Assembly: GCA_963573315.1 (NCBI GenBank)
Contig: OY752143.1
Span: 930,001-994,000 of the forward strand
DNA from: Entomortierella parvispora
Taxonomy: Eukaryota > Mortierellomycota > Mortierellomycetes > Mortierellales > Mortierellaceae
DNA length: 64,000 nt
Direction of reading: 5' to 3'
Part shown: positions 44,302 through 58,614 of the stretch, one piece after another
Layout of the letters: each line of letters opens with the position of its first letter
Position numbering within the stretch: the stretch's first letter is position 1
Position numbers and translations under genes: made by a program
The notes under the pieces: model-generated
What the model saw: the letters and a program-made list of their open reading frames with translations, nothing else
Told to the model about the DNA's origin: nothing
Databases searched by the model: none

Positions 44302-47300
44302 TTATTGTATCCTGGTGGTTGCGTCGTTAGAGTCCCAAAAGCATGCATGACACACAACAGACGACATGTCACCATCTGCCAGCTCTCTGTCTAGAGAGCT
44401 ACTTTGCTCAATTTTGATGGCCGCACCATTCTGTAAAGCGGACGCCCTTGATTTCTCGTCACTCCACCAGATGGGCGACGAGTTTGTGAGACAGAGTCGA
44501 CAGGACAATTCCTCTGGCAATGAACGACGCTTTGAAAGCACGGATTTCTGACCCGGGCCTGCATAGGACACTCGGCGACCGCCGGGAATTCCATTTCCAA
44601 GCCAAGAAGAGGCGCTGCCGATTCCAGGATTCATGGCCATCAATAGTCTACATTTGCGCATGGCTCCAGGGACGGACACATCGCACTGTTTGTAATAGTG
44701 AGCGTACGTCTGAAGGGCGGTTCGGTCGGTCTGTGCATCAGGCTGGTCTCGGATTTGGATCACTTTGCGCGCACTCAAGTCGTGGTTTGGGCACCAGATC
44801 ATAGGCACCATTATTCCTGCCTTGACAGTTCGCGTCGGCTGCATCTCGAACGCAATCTTGTATCCAGCATCCCGAGCGCAACTGACATGAAACACTTTTT
44901 TGCACCCTTCCCCGCATCCAACACAGGCGCCAGATTTCTTTTTGCAGATCGAGCATGCTTGCTTCCAACGTTCATGGCGGATTTTACCAATCGACTCCAC
45001 TGGCGAAAACGTGCTCACGTTTACAAAGTTGGTTTCCGGGATCCAAATTGCACAAAGGATGTGAGCCCAGTTGTTCCCACTTGTTCTCTTCAAAGCCTGG
45101 GGTCCATTTTGCGATGTCTTTGTGCATAGCACACAGTTGTATGTCTATAGCATATGCCATCAATAATTAAACTGTAAGGAACAATTCTCTTGGACAAGAC
45201 GTCTTAGCGATGATGTTACTGGGCAGACATAAAGGCTTACCGTTGAACACGTCGGGCTCTGGTTGTTGATACAAGGATCACAGTACCACTTGCGGTTGGA
45301 AACGGACTCTGCAACGCCATAGCAGTCTACCGATGACATAACAAGAGTTCAAATTAGAACTGGATATCTATACAAAGTAATCGTCTACCACACAAATATA
45401 AAATATAGCTCACCACGATGAACCAAGAGGCGACAACCATGACATTTCAGCAATTGCTCGTTTGGCCCAGCCAGACTATCGCAGACAGCGCAAGGAGCCT
45501 CCGGCACCGGAGAGGGAGAACGACTAGGCTCGCGTGACTATAATGCAGAAATTCAATAATGAGAATTATAATGATAAAGCAGAAACCAAAACATGATTCC
45601 TGGTGCAGACTCAAGATATTTCCATATGGGACCAGCGAGGTATTACCTGCTCCTTCACCTTTTTGGTGGTCGCTGTTTTCAGATCGGTCCGTTTTCGTTT
45701 GACGGCCATGGGCGAGTCTGAAGCTGCCATTGCAGATGACTTGGCTTGATTCGTTTAGTAAGAAAAAAAAACGAGGTGAGATACAGCGCATGGGAGTTTC
45801 TGGGCCTTATCATCAGACTACAAAGTCAAAATTGGCACATACCAGCCTGGTCTCTGTCCTTGTCCCTATTGTTGTTCTCCTTGTCCTTGTCCTTCTTGAA
45901 TTTCTTGCCACCCTCCTTTTGTGCGTCCATAGGAGGGAGAGTTACGTAGCGAGCCCAGTCGTTACCACAGTCGTTGCAGTAAACCTTGGGATATCTCTTT
46001 TTTCTATCCATCTCACCCGGCGCCCGACGCCAGGCAATTGTGATAGAGGTTCCACAGTGAGCACATTCGAATTTGTTGGCGTTCTCAGAAGTAGGCAGAA
46101 TGATAGCATCGAAATCTAGTAACGAATCTGCAGCATTATCTTGCTCAGACGGCTTTAGTCGGCCTGCCCCAAGAATAGGCGAGGTGACTTCACCGCGACC
46201 CACAGACTTGAACTTTTTGCTAAAGGTGGAGAAATACTTGAGTTAGTTTGGGCTCTCAAGGTCAGCTTCAAATCAGCAGGCAATCAGTCGTAGCTTACTT
46301 CGGCTTGTTGACGTTGGTGAATATTGAATAGACGGGCTGATAACGTTCAGTCTTCTTCCACTGATAAAAGAACCGGACTATGTCTTTCATGGACCGTGTT
46401 TCCACTCTCTTCTTTATAGCAAAGAGCTCATGTCCATAGAGTCGGATCCCCTCTTCGAATGCCTCGATCTCATCTGGGGACCAGTCCTGAAGATCGAACG
46501 TCTTTTGATTCACCTTACTCATTTCCGCAATTGCCTTGTCTGCATCAAACCCTGACTGTTGGAGTGCATTCAATGCTTTGTCAATCAAGTCTGCGGAGTG
46601 CATAGGGAGAGGTAGATTTGAGAGCTCTTTAACTCTATCCAGATAAGATGTTACTAAATATAATCAAACGGGAAAAGTTAGACTTGAAAGACAATTACGA
46701 GACCATGTCAGAGGACCTTCCCGGTACATACCAAACTCGTCGGTGATGTGGCTTGGCTTTGAATAAAGAAGCGACACAGTGTCATCCCCACCTCTCTCTG
46801 TGTGAATAAGGTCGTCCGGTCCAGCTGAGCGAGCAGGCGATGAGGGGGTCACCGGCGTCTCCTGGCCGTCTTGAACAGCATCCAATGAAGCCGAATGCGC
46901 TCGAGATTGCGATTCCGTCAATTCTAAGTGGTTGAGAGACAGGACATGTAGATGAGCACTTTTGATGAACCAAGATAGTGTTGACTTATCTAGGCCTTGC
47001 CCGGGAATTTACCTTCTACCACCCGCAGTTTGTTGGGCGGCCGTCCGCCTCGACCTCCTTTCCTTGCACGCCCCCGCGCCGTCGAATTTGGATCGTCGAA
47101 AATAGTAGACGTGGCAAGAATTTGGCCAGGTCCATCCCATTTGACCACCATCGCTTGATATCGAGTGCCCACACGACTAGACGCTCTAGGATACACGCGA
47201 TCATCGGGATCTGCATGGTGAACATGAAACTGATTAGTATAAAGCACGCATGAAAATACATGAGGTATAATAGAAAAAAAAAGCAACCGTACCAAAAATA

Positions 47301-48598
47301 TCTCGAATATCAGCGTGAGTGCCAAAGTATCGAAATGGCCACATATGAGACATCTTTTCTTCCTGTGGCGCGGTGGTGAACGAAACAGCGGACGAACTAA
47401 TCCGAGAGCTCATGCGTGAGTTTTGGCCTCCAGAGTTACCATTGGCGGTTGGTATGACTGCGACGGTGGATGCGGATGTCTGCTTTGGGGATCCTCGGGG
47501 CGAATTTTGTCCAGACGAGGCGCCAGAGCCAACGACGGCGCCGTTGCTGCCACCGCTGCTGTTGTTATTGGTAGAGGTTTTTGGTCCTGCTGGCAAGGAA
47601 GGTGATTCCATAGCGAGTTTCGTGCAAACTGCACACTGAAAGGCGAATCCTTTAGAAGGCTTTCGAAGCATGGGCGGGTTGATGCACAACATGTGATGGA
47701 AGCCGTGACACATGATACATTTTAAGGCCTCGCCACTAGATCAGCGTGGAGAAAGTACGATAAGTATGATGCAGGACAACGATTTACCACGGCTTTGTTT
47801 CCACGCTCATCAACATTGAGATTATTAATAAGGGATATTGCGCTCTTTGGTCAGATTTAGACCAGCAAAAGTACCTTGCACACCAACGCTTGCAGATCAC
47901 ACAAACCCTGTGTGCGTCTGTATATTCTGAAGCAGTTCCTGCTTCAACCACGATATACTGATATCGCCTACCAAGCTCCTCTGCGACGTCTGAGGGTAGG
48001 TTGCGGACAGATTCTACGGGAAGGACGTCGTAGAACCGATGGATATATCGGTCAAAGAGCTGGCTGTAGTAAAAATGATCCGGGATCTTTTTGTAGCTAT
48101 CCAGATCTGAAATGTAAGCTTGATGGAGGACAGTACAACGGCCACGGATGCTGGAAACGGGGTTCATATCGGAGTGCATGGTCGCCACCAGGAGTCGAGG
48201 GTCGTGATTCTTCCTTGCCATTACATCTTTTGGCCGATAATACCAACCCACCCGCACCTGGAGAGACTTCCCTTTGATCAGCTTGCCAAACTCCATGACT
48301 CTTCCAATGTAGTATGACTCTCCAGTGAACTCTGAAGCCATGTACACATGATCTAAGAATGCAATCGATAGCAAAACATCGGTTAGTGGGGATCCTCTTT
48401 TCTGATGGAAAGCGCTGTGGATGTCGGCTCTTCCCTCGAAAAGGCCTTGAAATGTTTCGCTTTTGGTTGACAACCTTGAGCGATTGGAACACCTTTACAG
48501 TGATGACAAGGACGCTTACCATTGATAGATATAAGGGTGCCATCTTTTAATGTGGTAGAAGTGATCCTGCCGGAGGTAGGCTGAGTAAGTCCGGTCAT
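44302..48598 (-). CDS. Snt2-like BAH/PHD/ELM2/SANT/GATA/ePHD chromatin protein
   Basis: Eleven exons: 48598-48520, 48352-47875, 47735-47293, 47210-47013, 46923-46732, 46653-46299, 46219-45843, 45723-45647, 45537-45414, 45326-45241 and 45144-44302; 1083 aa. Order: BAH (about 20-150; DHVYMASEFTGESYYIGRV), PHD1 (about 178-230; CVICKRWCASGEALKCIMC), ELM2-like segment (about 335; DRVYPRASSRVGTRYQAMVV), SANT (about 515-565; DWSPDEIEAFEEGIRLYGHE), GATA-type finger (about 630-665; CAHCGTSITIAWRRAP to VYCNDCG), PHD2 (about 745-795), and an extended PHD (about 805-925; NCVLCTKTSQNGPQAL to FHVSCARDAGYKI). The order is that of yeast Snt2, which recruits Rpd3-type deacetylase to stress genes and ubiquitylates excess histones. 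It likely reads histone H3 in a deacetylase/demethylase complex. Snt2 identity is inferred from domain order. Confidence 0.85.
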
Positions 48599-48763
48599 GG
48601 TAGTGATAGCGTGAGGGGGAGGGTGTTGACACGATGGAGCGTCAGCAAAGCAAGAAGGATAGAGATGCGAGGTGGGTGAAAGGGAAGAAAAAGGAAAGAG
48701 AATGAATCGGATCGGAAGAATTCGCCTCGACCGAGGGGCATGCAACAGACAGAGGAGACGGGC

Positions 48764-48819
48764 GATGGATGGATGGATGGATGGAAGGATGGATGGATGG
48801 AAGAAAGAAAGAAAGAAAG
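48764..48819. repeat. GGAT and GAAA microsatellites
   Basis: Tandem GGAT (ATGG) units up to about 48801 run directly into GAAA units. Confidence 0.85.
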
Positions 48820-49292
48820 AGAGGGAGGAAGAAGGAGGAAAGGAGATGCAGGCCGGCAAAAGGCGCACACTCACCGACACCCACCCACCGCCACAAAAAT
48901 GATAAAGTGTCTCCTACAGTGGGGGGTGGGGTGCACTCTGTTTTTCCAGTCGAAAATCACAGAGATCGCCGACACGTCCCTTGTCTCCTCAGTCCTCACC
49001 CGACCCACTTTGCCGTCCCCTGCCACCCCCTCCTTCCCACTTGCTCGCTCGAGAGCCAGGGCCCCCAATGCCCAGGAACCCTGGTCTACATGCTGCTCTA
49101 TACCCTCTCCAGATATCCAGATACAGTGAGTATCTCAAGGTCATGATTCCCTAGGGCGAGATGCACGTGAAAGAAGGCGCGATAAATCGCCAGTGCTGCC
49201 TACATTTGTACAAGGCCGAGTCGGTGGCTTGGCTTCGTTTCCTGCGAGGAAAAAAAGGGTTTTTTCAACGGCGGGAGAGGAAAGGATGTCCC

Positions 49293-49316
49293 TGTCTGTC
49301 TGTCTGTCTGTCTGTC
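49293..49316. repeat. TCTG microsatellite
   Basis: About six TCTG units in the divergent promoter region. Confidence 0.85.
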
Positions 49317-49503
49317 ACCCACCACCGACGCAATCAAACAACAGACAGAGGAGGGGGAGGGGGGACCGACCCATGCAGGGCACGGGCAGAGGAGCCAGCC
49401 AGAGCCAGCAGCAACAACAGCAGCAGCAGAGAGCACTGTCTCTTTCTCTCTGTCTCTCGCCCCCCTCGCACGCATTTACCACGCACACATTCACATTCAC
49501 ATT

Positions 49504-49506
<3 letters not shown>

Positions 49507-49552
<46 letters not shown>
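49507..49552. repeat. (AC)n microsatellite
   Basis: An uninterrupted AC dinucleotide tract of about 23 units; it can adopt Z-DNA. Confidence 0.92.
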
Positions 49553-49554
<2 letters not shown>

Positions 49555-49939
49555 CCCTCCAAAAAAAAATTCTTTTCTTTTTTTTTTTGTTCTTTTCCCC
49601 TTTCCCTCCTCCTCCTCTCTTTCTCTCCTTCTCTCTGCACCACTCCCCCATCCTCGCAGGACGACCACGGACGCACCATCTCCGCCTCGACGTCAGACAG
49701 GACCACTGGAGGACACCACCTTCTCACCCGAATTATTGTAGAACCACGGAACCGCGCCATCCCTCTCTCCCTCTCCTTCTCTCCCTCATTCTCATTCTCC
49801 ATTCATTCATTCATCCATCGCCGCCGCCGCCGCTCGCTGGATCTGATTTAATTCTGTTGCCTGCCCAAAGTCGCGCTCGCCTTGGCTCTATCGACCATAT
49901 CAAACAACATACGTGATCATATATCATCGCTCACTTGTC

Positions 49940-51919
49940 ATGACAGACTTTCCGACCGGAACCACAGTCTTTGCCAAGCTTAAAGGCTATCCATGGTGGC
50001 CAGCGCGCGTAAGGAGAACCAGAACAACCAGAATAGTCCTATCCTTGTTCCCACGAAAGTCGCCATCCCTTCCATGCACTGACAGATTTGGCGTATCTCA
50101 CTAGATCGAGGCCCCAGAGGATCTTCCTGACAACGTCAGCAGCAAAAAGCCCAAGCAACGCCCAATCTGGCCAGTCTTCTTTTTTGGGTCATATGACTAG
50201 TAAGTTCTGGCGCTCTATGACTTGAAGCCGATTGTGTACGGGACAACCAAAAGACGCAAGGATAAAAAATCCCTGTACCATCCATTCGAGGATTGATCGA
50301 CGGACTAGAAGTGGACCTCTGATTCACCACATAGACGCCATATCTTCACCAGGAACTCAAGGATCTATCGCCCTTTTTTTTACTGAACCTATGCACTGGA
50401 GCTCAGCAGAACCGTCAGCCAGAATTACCCCTACCGTTAGCTCCTTTCCTGACTTGGTATACTTTTATATTCGTCGATAGCGGCTGGTTTGGTCCTTCTG
50501 AGCTGAAGGCTTTTGACCCTGTTTCTGCCGAAAAAGCAAAGTCCTCTCTGAAAAAGGGGAACGCCTTACGGACAGCCCTCAGCGAAGCATTGGACCCCTC
50601 CCTCATTGCTCACAGGGCATCGGCTGTTGTCTTGGAAGAGGATGAAGATCATGACCACGAGGAGGATGATACTTTCAATCAGGAATCTGCCCGCAAGAAG
50701 GCTGCTGCAAAACCAAAGAAAACAAAGGCAGATACCTCAGAGAAGAAAAAGAAGGGGGCTGCTACCGATGAATCTGCGAAGCGCAAACCGGCAAAAAGAG
50801 CAGTTGCAGCTGATGATGAAGACGACGAAGACGATGCTCCAAAGGTGAGAGACGCGTCCAAAGTATGGGTGTTCCTCTTGTAACGTTGACTAACACTAGT
50901 TCGTCTCTGTGTAGCCCAAGAAGCGTGCAAGCATTGTTGGCCGAAGTCAGACAGAATCTGACAAGAGGAGTGGCGATGACGACCCCAGTACTGCAGATGC
51001 AAACCCCAGCCGTCGGAGATCAGATGAGGATGCTGGAGACTCTGGCGACCATAGTCGAGTCAAGAAGAAGATTCGAAGTATGTCGTATGTCTTGCCAACA
51101 CGGAAAAAAAATGCCATTTCACTTTAACTGAATCCCATCATTGCCAACTCTTAGGTGGCCAACCCAATGAGCGCCTTCTGAAGCTTCGCCACAAACTGCA
51201 AAAGCTTTTGCTTGTGGAGGGACTTTCTGACGAGGTTTTGGTTCAGGTATTAATCTAATATACAAATGCGGGCCAATTGTGAAAACTCGTTATCTAGTTA
51301 TATATCCTACGCGTATTCTGACTTCTCCTTACGGCATTTGCCTTCTTTGTAAACAGAACTTGCAGAGGGCAGATCCTATCCTCGCAGAAGTCGAGTCATT
51401 TGAAATTGACCTGCAAATGCTCAAGGTAGGTTTCCTTGTATAAATTTTAGCAACGGGTGGTGATTGGAGCTTTCTCTGTGAGATATTAAGTACCTCCTCT
51501 TCCTTTAAAAAAAATAGGATACTAAAATTGGCCGACTCATGAAGAAAATTGCCGCTTTGCAGTTCAGTCAAGATCCACACCACATTGTAGATCGCTCAGT
51601 TCGACTTATTCAAACATACAAGGCGCTCATGGAGAAGGCGCAAGAAAGTGGTGAAGGCTCAAGCCCCACAGAGAGAACTACCGATCCAGAGCTGCCGGTA
51701 CACATGGACTCGAGGATGGTTCTTCCAGATCAAAGGCCGAAGTTGTCGGTTGCGAACGAACAGTCGACGTTGGTCTCGAATCACATTCTGGATATTCCAC
51801 CGACGCCTGAATCGGTTGTGGCAGCTGTAGCTGCGATAGTTGAAACCAATACCCTTGTTCCATCCGAGAATCCACAGCGTATTGCGACTGAAGCCTCCAC
51901 AGATCAAACCCACGGATAA
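49940..51919 (+). CDS. PWWP plus LEDGF-type IBD protein
   Basis: Seven exons: 49940-50008, 50105-50199, 50481-50844, 50915-51077, 51155-51246, 51357-51425 and 51518-51919, 417 aa. The PWWP domain occupies about 1-80 (GTTVFAKLKGYPWWPARV, the splice, then RPIWPVFFFGSYDYGWFG) with the aromatic-cage PWWP signature that reads H3K36 methylation. A basic/acidic Lys-Glu linker (about 100-230) follows, with KKRASIVGR and other basic patches. Residues about 232-320 (ERLLKLRHKLQKLLLVEGLS, CALQFSQ-like IAALQFSQDPHHIVDRS, RLIQTYKALME) align by eye with the helical bundle of the LEDGF/HRP-2 integrase-binding domain (TFIIS N-terminal-like). Family members tether elongation factors to transcribed chromatin. 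The tail is disordered. The start at 49940 is the second in-frame ATG, chosen because the PWWP begins there. The second intron is long (281 nt). Confidence 0.85.
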
Positions 51920-52136
51920 CTTGTTCTTAACTTTGAAAGCCCGACTCAGGTCTTGGATATGGCAATGGTGCCGAATAGTGCACCCTTCATCAAAATGAAA
52001 TAAAATACTGGTGGCTTGGCACTTTGGGCATGTGTGTTGGTGGCAACCATTCAGTGGCGCGCATCTGTCGCGCCTGCATCATTGCCTCTTCCCATTGACT
52101 GTTGCAGATAGCTACATTATCTGCGTTATCACCAAC

Positions 52137-55100
52137 ATGATCATCATCTTCTTGGTCGACACCAGTGCGTCCATGAACAATTCCTTTTCGAATGGCATGT
52201 CAGCGCTAGAGTGCACAAAGTCGGGAATCGAACATCTTATCAAGGTAACACGTCGATCGTCCGCTCCGGGTCCGACGGACGACTTGAAATAGTCGGCTGC
52301 AGAGCATGCTTTCCAGGCGGAGTGCCTCGGTCTGTAATGACTCTTCATCGGACTGGGGATATTGACACCGCTGCTTCTCCTTTCTAATTCCTGCAATGAG
52401 CAGCATCTTCCGCAAGTTAAACCGGTCGACAAACACAATGACAAGTACATGCTCGTGACATATGATGAAGGCTTGAGCTGTATCAAGGCAAGTATTTCAA
52501 AGTGCTGTGCACCTACGTAAAGGCTGCAAATGCCATTCTAAAATGCTCGTTTTTATAGTCTACACTCAAGGATCCACTTTCACATTTGCTGAAAGAACTA
52601 AAGATGCTCAGGGCAAACGACCTATCGAATCCAGGAGCATCTCTGTCGACAATATTTGACCTTTTAAATGCCCACCGCGTCCACAATGGACTCGATACCC
52701 CTGCTACTGTAAGCTCAACCGCACGGCATGGATGCAACAATGAAAAGATGCTTGATGAGAGTTGCTTCTAAGCCTACTGATCTATATTCAAACAGGGGCG
52801 CTTTCCTGGCACTATTGAACCCTCGATTATACTGTGGTTTACAGACGGAGGCAGACAGGCCTCGGCAACAAGCCAGCTTGAGCGAGTATGTGAGATTCTT
52901 GAGTCTGGTCAAAGACCTGATCAACTAAACAAAATATGACCAGCTAATGCCAATCACTTCTCACCGATTCTTAGCTAAATATTCCCGGCATCACTTCAGC
53001 AGGCGTGGACTACTATCACGAACCATTTCGCTGGGACCAGAGACTTTACACCATATTCTTGGAGCCCAACGCAGACATGGTCGATCAGCAGCTGGGTGTC
53101 CTCAGCACCGTCATGGGAGGTATGGCGATCTCCAGAACACAGGCTTGAAGGAGAAATCATGATGACTAAAAGAAAACTACTGTCCTGGCATAGGTGCATG
53201 TTATCGTGTACGAACTCTGCGCCACATGCTGCAGGCGATTGACTGTATGCTTGGGATCAGCAAAATTCCCCCAACACAGTACTCCCCGCAGGCCGTTCTT
53301 CATATATACGGTGTAGTTGTTAATTTTGAAGATTTGATTGGTAGGTGCATATTCTCCTTCATCTCTTGTCATATTACCCCAAGTACAGATTTTAATCTAG
53401 ACGTATATCTTGAATAGTGGACCCGCGAAGACCAAGCACTGTGAACCACCACCAGCTTGTCTATGTCAATCCGACTTGGCTGAATGCTCCACGACATGCA
53501 GGATTTTTTCCCTTGCCGGAGGCGTTCTGGCCAGAAGTTGACACTCAAAGGCTACCAACAAGGAACGCTCAGCCAACAATACATTACCATACGAAGGAAG
53601 AAAAGAGCATTGATATTCCAGAAGGTTTTCCCTATGATAAATATGTAGTCGCTCCAAGTCCTATGACGCAAGAGCTGTTAACACGGCCGCCAGGATCATG
53701 TTGGCCTGTAAGCTAAAACTTCGTTGTGAGCTAAGGATAGTCTAGGATAACCTTCACGTCCTTTTCCACGTTCTGATATTCTATATGAATGATATTTTCA
53801 ACATAGGTGTACGTCAAGAACAGCTACAAGACTGAGGGATTTGGATTTCCATTCGGGTTTCTTAAAGCTAGCACGCAAAAAAATGCGGTCACATTGACCG
53901 TAGTTGCTTACAACTACCCTGCACTGTTCACATTGTTAGGTACAGTATTCACTACCGCCATTTTCGTAAGATCTTTAAAAAGGATTCCCAACTAATAACC
54001 ACTTGAATCCGTATTAGTGAACCTGAATTCAATCCCAGGAAGGAACCCAACTCCAGAGTGGCTACGTGACTTTGAGGAATATCTTAGCCATACACCTTCG
54101 TATTACATCACTGTAAGTGGCGGATATGTTTTTGCTGCATCGAATTAGATGTAAATGGCACCTAATAACTCTTACTTTCAATATCCAGCCATTGAGAAAT
54201 GCATTCAAACGCATGGGCATTTTTCATATCATGCCGTTGGAGCAGAGCGGCGGCATTCTAAGTCAAGGGATTAGCAAAACACTTGCCAAGAACAAAATTC
54301 TGGTGCGCAATCAGAAACCAGATATTATACTATTGAACTGTGCGATATATCCTTACGCTATTATGTCTGTATCTATCATCATCCTTCTAGGCGGCATCAG
54401 ATCTCGATCGGTTCCTTATGTCAGACGTACGTCCATCTGTGGAATCTACCGTTTCAAAAAAAAAGGCACTCTGTGCAAATGCATTTGATGTACCTCGATC
54501 AGAACTGGTGTCTGTGTTGACTGAACTCAAGAATGCTTTTTTCAAAGAACTGCATATTTCTTCCGCTACGGCATCGGTATCCGTCCCCGACTCTCCTCTG
54601 CCGCTAGCACTCACTTCGCCCAAACTATTGGGTGTGACAGCAAGGGGTCCGTCAAAGCTGGAATCACTTCTGGACTCTGATGAACTTCACTCTCTGCCAA
54701 TTGCAGACATGGGCATCTACCAGGATCGGATGCAGAAACTTCAGCAAGAGAATTTGAGAGATCCTTTTAGAGATGAAGAGACATCAAAATCTCTGCAGAG
54801 GACAATGTTTGGAAATCCATACAAACAGGATAAAAAAGTGTCAATAGATGAGGAAGATGAGGCGTCTGCTGCAGACCAATCTGTCCCTTCAACAGGAAGC
54901 TCAGGAGGTACATTATTGTCTTCTATTTTAGGGCGAAGGAGAAAACCGCGGAGACGCTCCATTTCGCCTTCTCACTTTCAAATCGAAAGGATTCCTAGGC
55001 TTGCTCCTGGCGATCGCAGTTTGACAGGCAAAGTTCAGGTTGTGTCGTTTGGAACACCTACAGTGGACAATCCAGCGCCTTCATTAGGCATTATGATCAA

Positions 55101-56376
55101 GGATAGCTCTGGGAAAGCATCATCGCCCGATAACATAACGGACCGACACATGGTTATGCACGACGGCGAAGATGAGGACGATGAAGACGATGACTTCAGA
55201 AGGGCCATGTTTAACTCGGACGAGATGGAGCTGGATGGCGACGATGATGCCGCGCGCCTGAGAGCTGATACGCCTATGCCTGGAGGTATAGGTCTAGATG
55301 ACGATGACGACGAGGCTGGCGAGCTGCAACACGCGCAGGACATGATCCCTGAACCTCTCACCTCAATCACCATGGAGGACATTGAGGCACAGTTGGGCCA
55401 TGAACCGGGTCCAAAGCGAGTTCCATCAGCTGCAATACTTGAAGATGAAGGCTTTAAACGACACCGCGAAAGTGTACAACAGGACCTGGAGCACCTTCAT
55501 GGAACTAATTCAACTGTTTTTGAGAGCCTGGTGTACGACCCATCAGCTCTTATGGAACTCCAGTCCATCCCTCAAACGTTCCCATCCCACTCGCTGGCTT
55601 TACTGCAGGAACCCGACCTCCCAGATCAAAAAACGACAACAGTTGCGCCTCGACAGATTTCCAATCTGGTCGATCAGGATCGTCATCAGCAAGGTCTTAT
55701 TCCTATCCCATATCTCCTTCCACCGGAACAACCCGAGTTTGGCGAACCATCGATATCTCTTCCTGCTCTAGAAAATCTACACGCACGGATATTACCTAGT
55801 GAAGATACTTTGGACATGGACGTGGTGATGCAAGGAGACACGGATCTAGCTGTTGTTGAGATTAATGTGGAAGATGGCGTACTTAAGCGAAGGCTACTAG
55901 ACGGTGACTTGGGAATGTCTGTGCCGTCAAATGGAGATGCGAACGTGTCATCAAGGCAGGCAACAGCTCTCGATCAGCCCATGCTTCCAGCAGTATCAGC
56001 AAACCCTGCCAATATTTCGGAGAGAATCGAACATGGAAATACAGCAGATTCTGTTTTAGAAGAAACGCCGCAAGAATTCAAGGTTTATTTTGTCAAGGAA
56101 CTGAAAAAGACAAGAGCAGGTAACCTTTCGTTATGTTGTCCCAGGGTGCATAGGTTTGTGTGGAGATCCCAATTATCCTAATCATTCCCCTTTCTTTGAC
56201 GCCTAGATTACAACGAGGGGGCTATCCTGGAGCAGATTCAACGCTTGGATGTGGCCACCAACTGGACCAAAGACCAGAAGAAGCAGGCGATTGTTGGCTG
56301 TCTGCCTCTTGCGACCGGCCTGCGACGAGTGGCTGTTGTGTCGGCCTTGAAGGCGCTGCTGCAAAAGACGAAATAA
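52137..56376 (+). CDS. INTS6: Integrator complex subunit 6
   Basis: Twelve exons: 52137-52244, 52404-52487, 52559-52708, 52796-52889, 53000-53119, 53194-53340, 53418-53707, 53807-53939, 54018-54112, 54189-54302, 54391-56119 and 56207-56376; 1077 aa. The VWA domain is at 1 to about 240 with a MIDAS DTSAS near the start (IIIFLVDTSASMNNSF), then DKYMLVTYDEG, ILWFTDGGRQASATS and EPFRWDQRLYTIF. The INTS6 middle region follows (HQLVYVNPTWLNAPRHAG, YNYPALFTLL, SLPIADMGIYQDRMQKL, TMFGNPYKQDKK), then acidic disorder, and the C-terminal INTS6/SAGE1 helical domain (about 1000-1075; LEQIQRLDVATNWTKDQKKQ). Integrator cleaves nascent RNA and recruits PP2A; INTS6 links PP2A. The second intron has a GC donor. 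Exon 10's 3' end is the weakest join; exons 4 and 5 use the only phase-keeping pair. Confidence 0.9.
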
Positions 56377-56523
56377 AATCGTTGTGCGAAAGCACGTCAC
56401 AAGAGCATGTGCAATTAGAGAAACAACCAATTAGAGATCGCCGTTCCATGTGCGCTGCTTGCACGCACATCCCTCCTTGCCACCTGTCTGATCCATCCCA
56501 AAACACTCCCACCCACTCACAAG

Positions 56524-58614
<2,091 letters not shown>

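Larger units (their letters stand above)
48599..49939. promoter_or_regulatory. Divergent promoter between two chromatin genes, microsatellite-rich
   Basis: 1.34 kb between the Snt2-like and PWWP-IBD starts. It holds four simple-repeat tracts: GGAT then GAAA (48764-48819), TCTG (49293-49316) and AC (49507-49552), plus a T tract (49570-49589) and a long CT-rich leader (49600-49830). Long open frames here are translations of these repeats and are not annotated as genes. Confidence 0.55.

Noticed and set aside
49161-49916. 251-codon plus-strand ORF before the PWWP gene
   Set aside because: It spans AC and TCTG repeats (Thr-His run) and a T tract; there is no protein signature.
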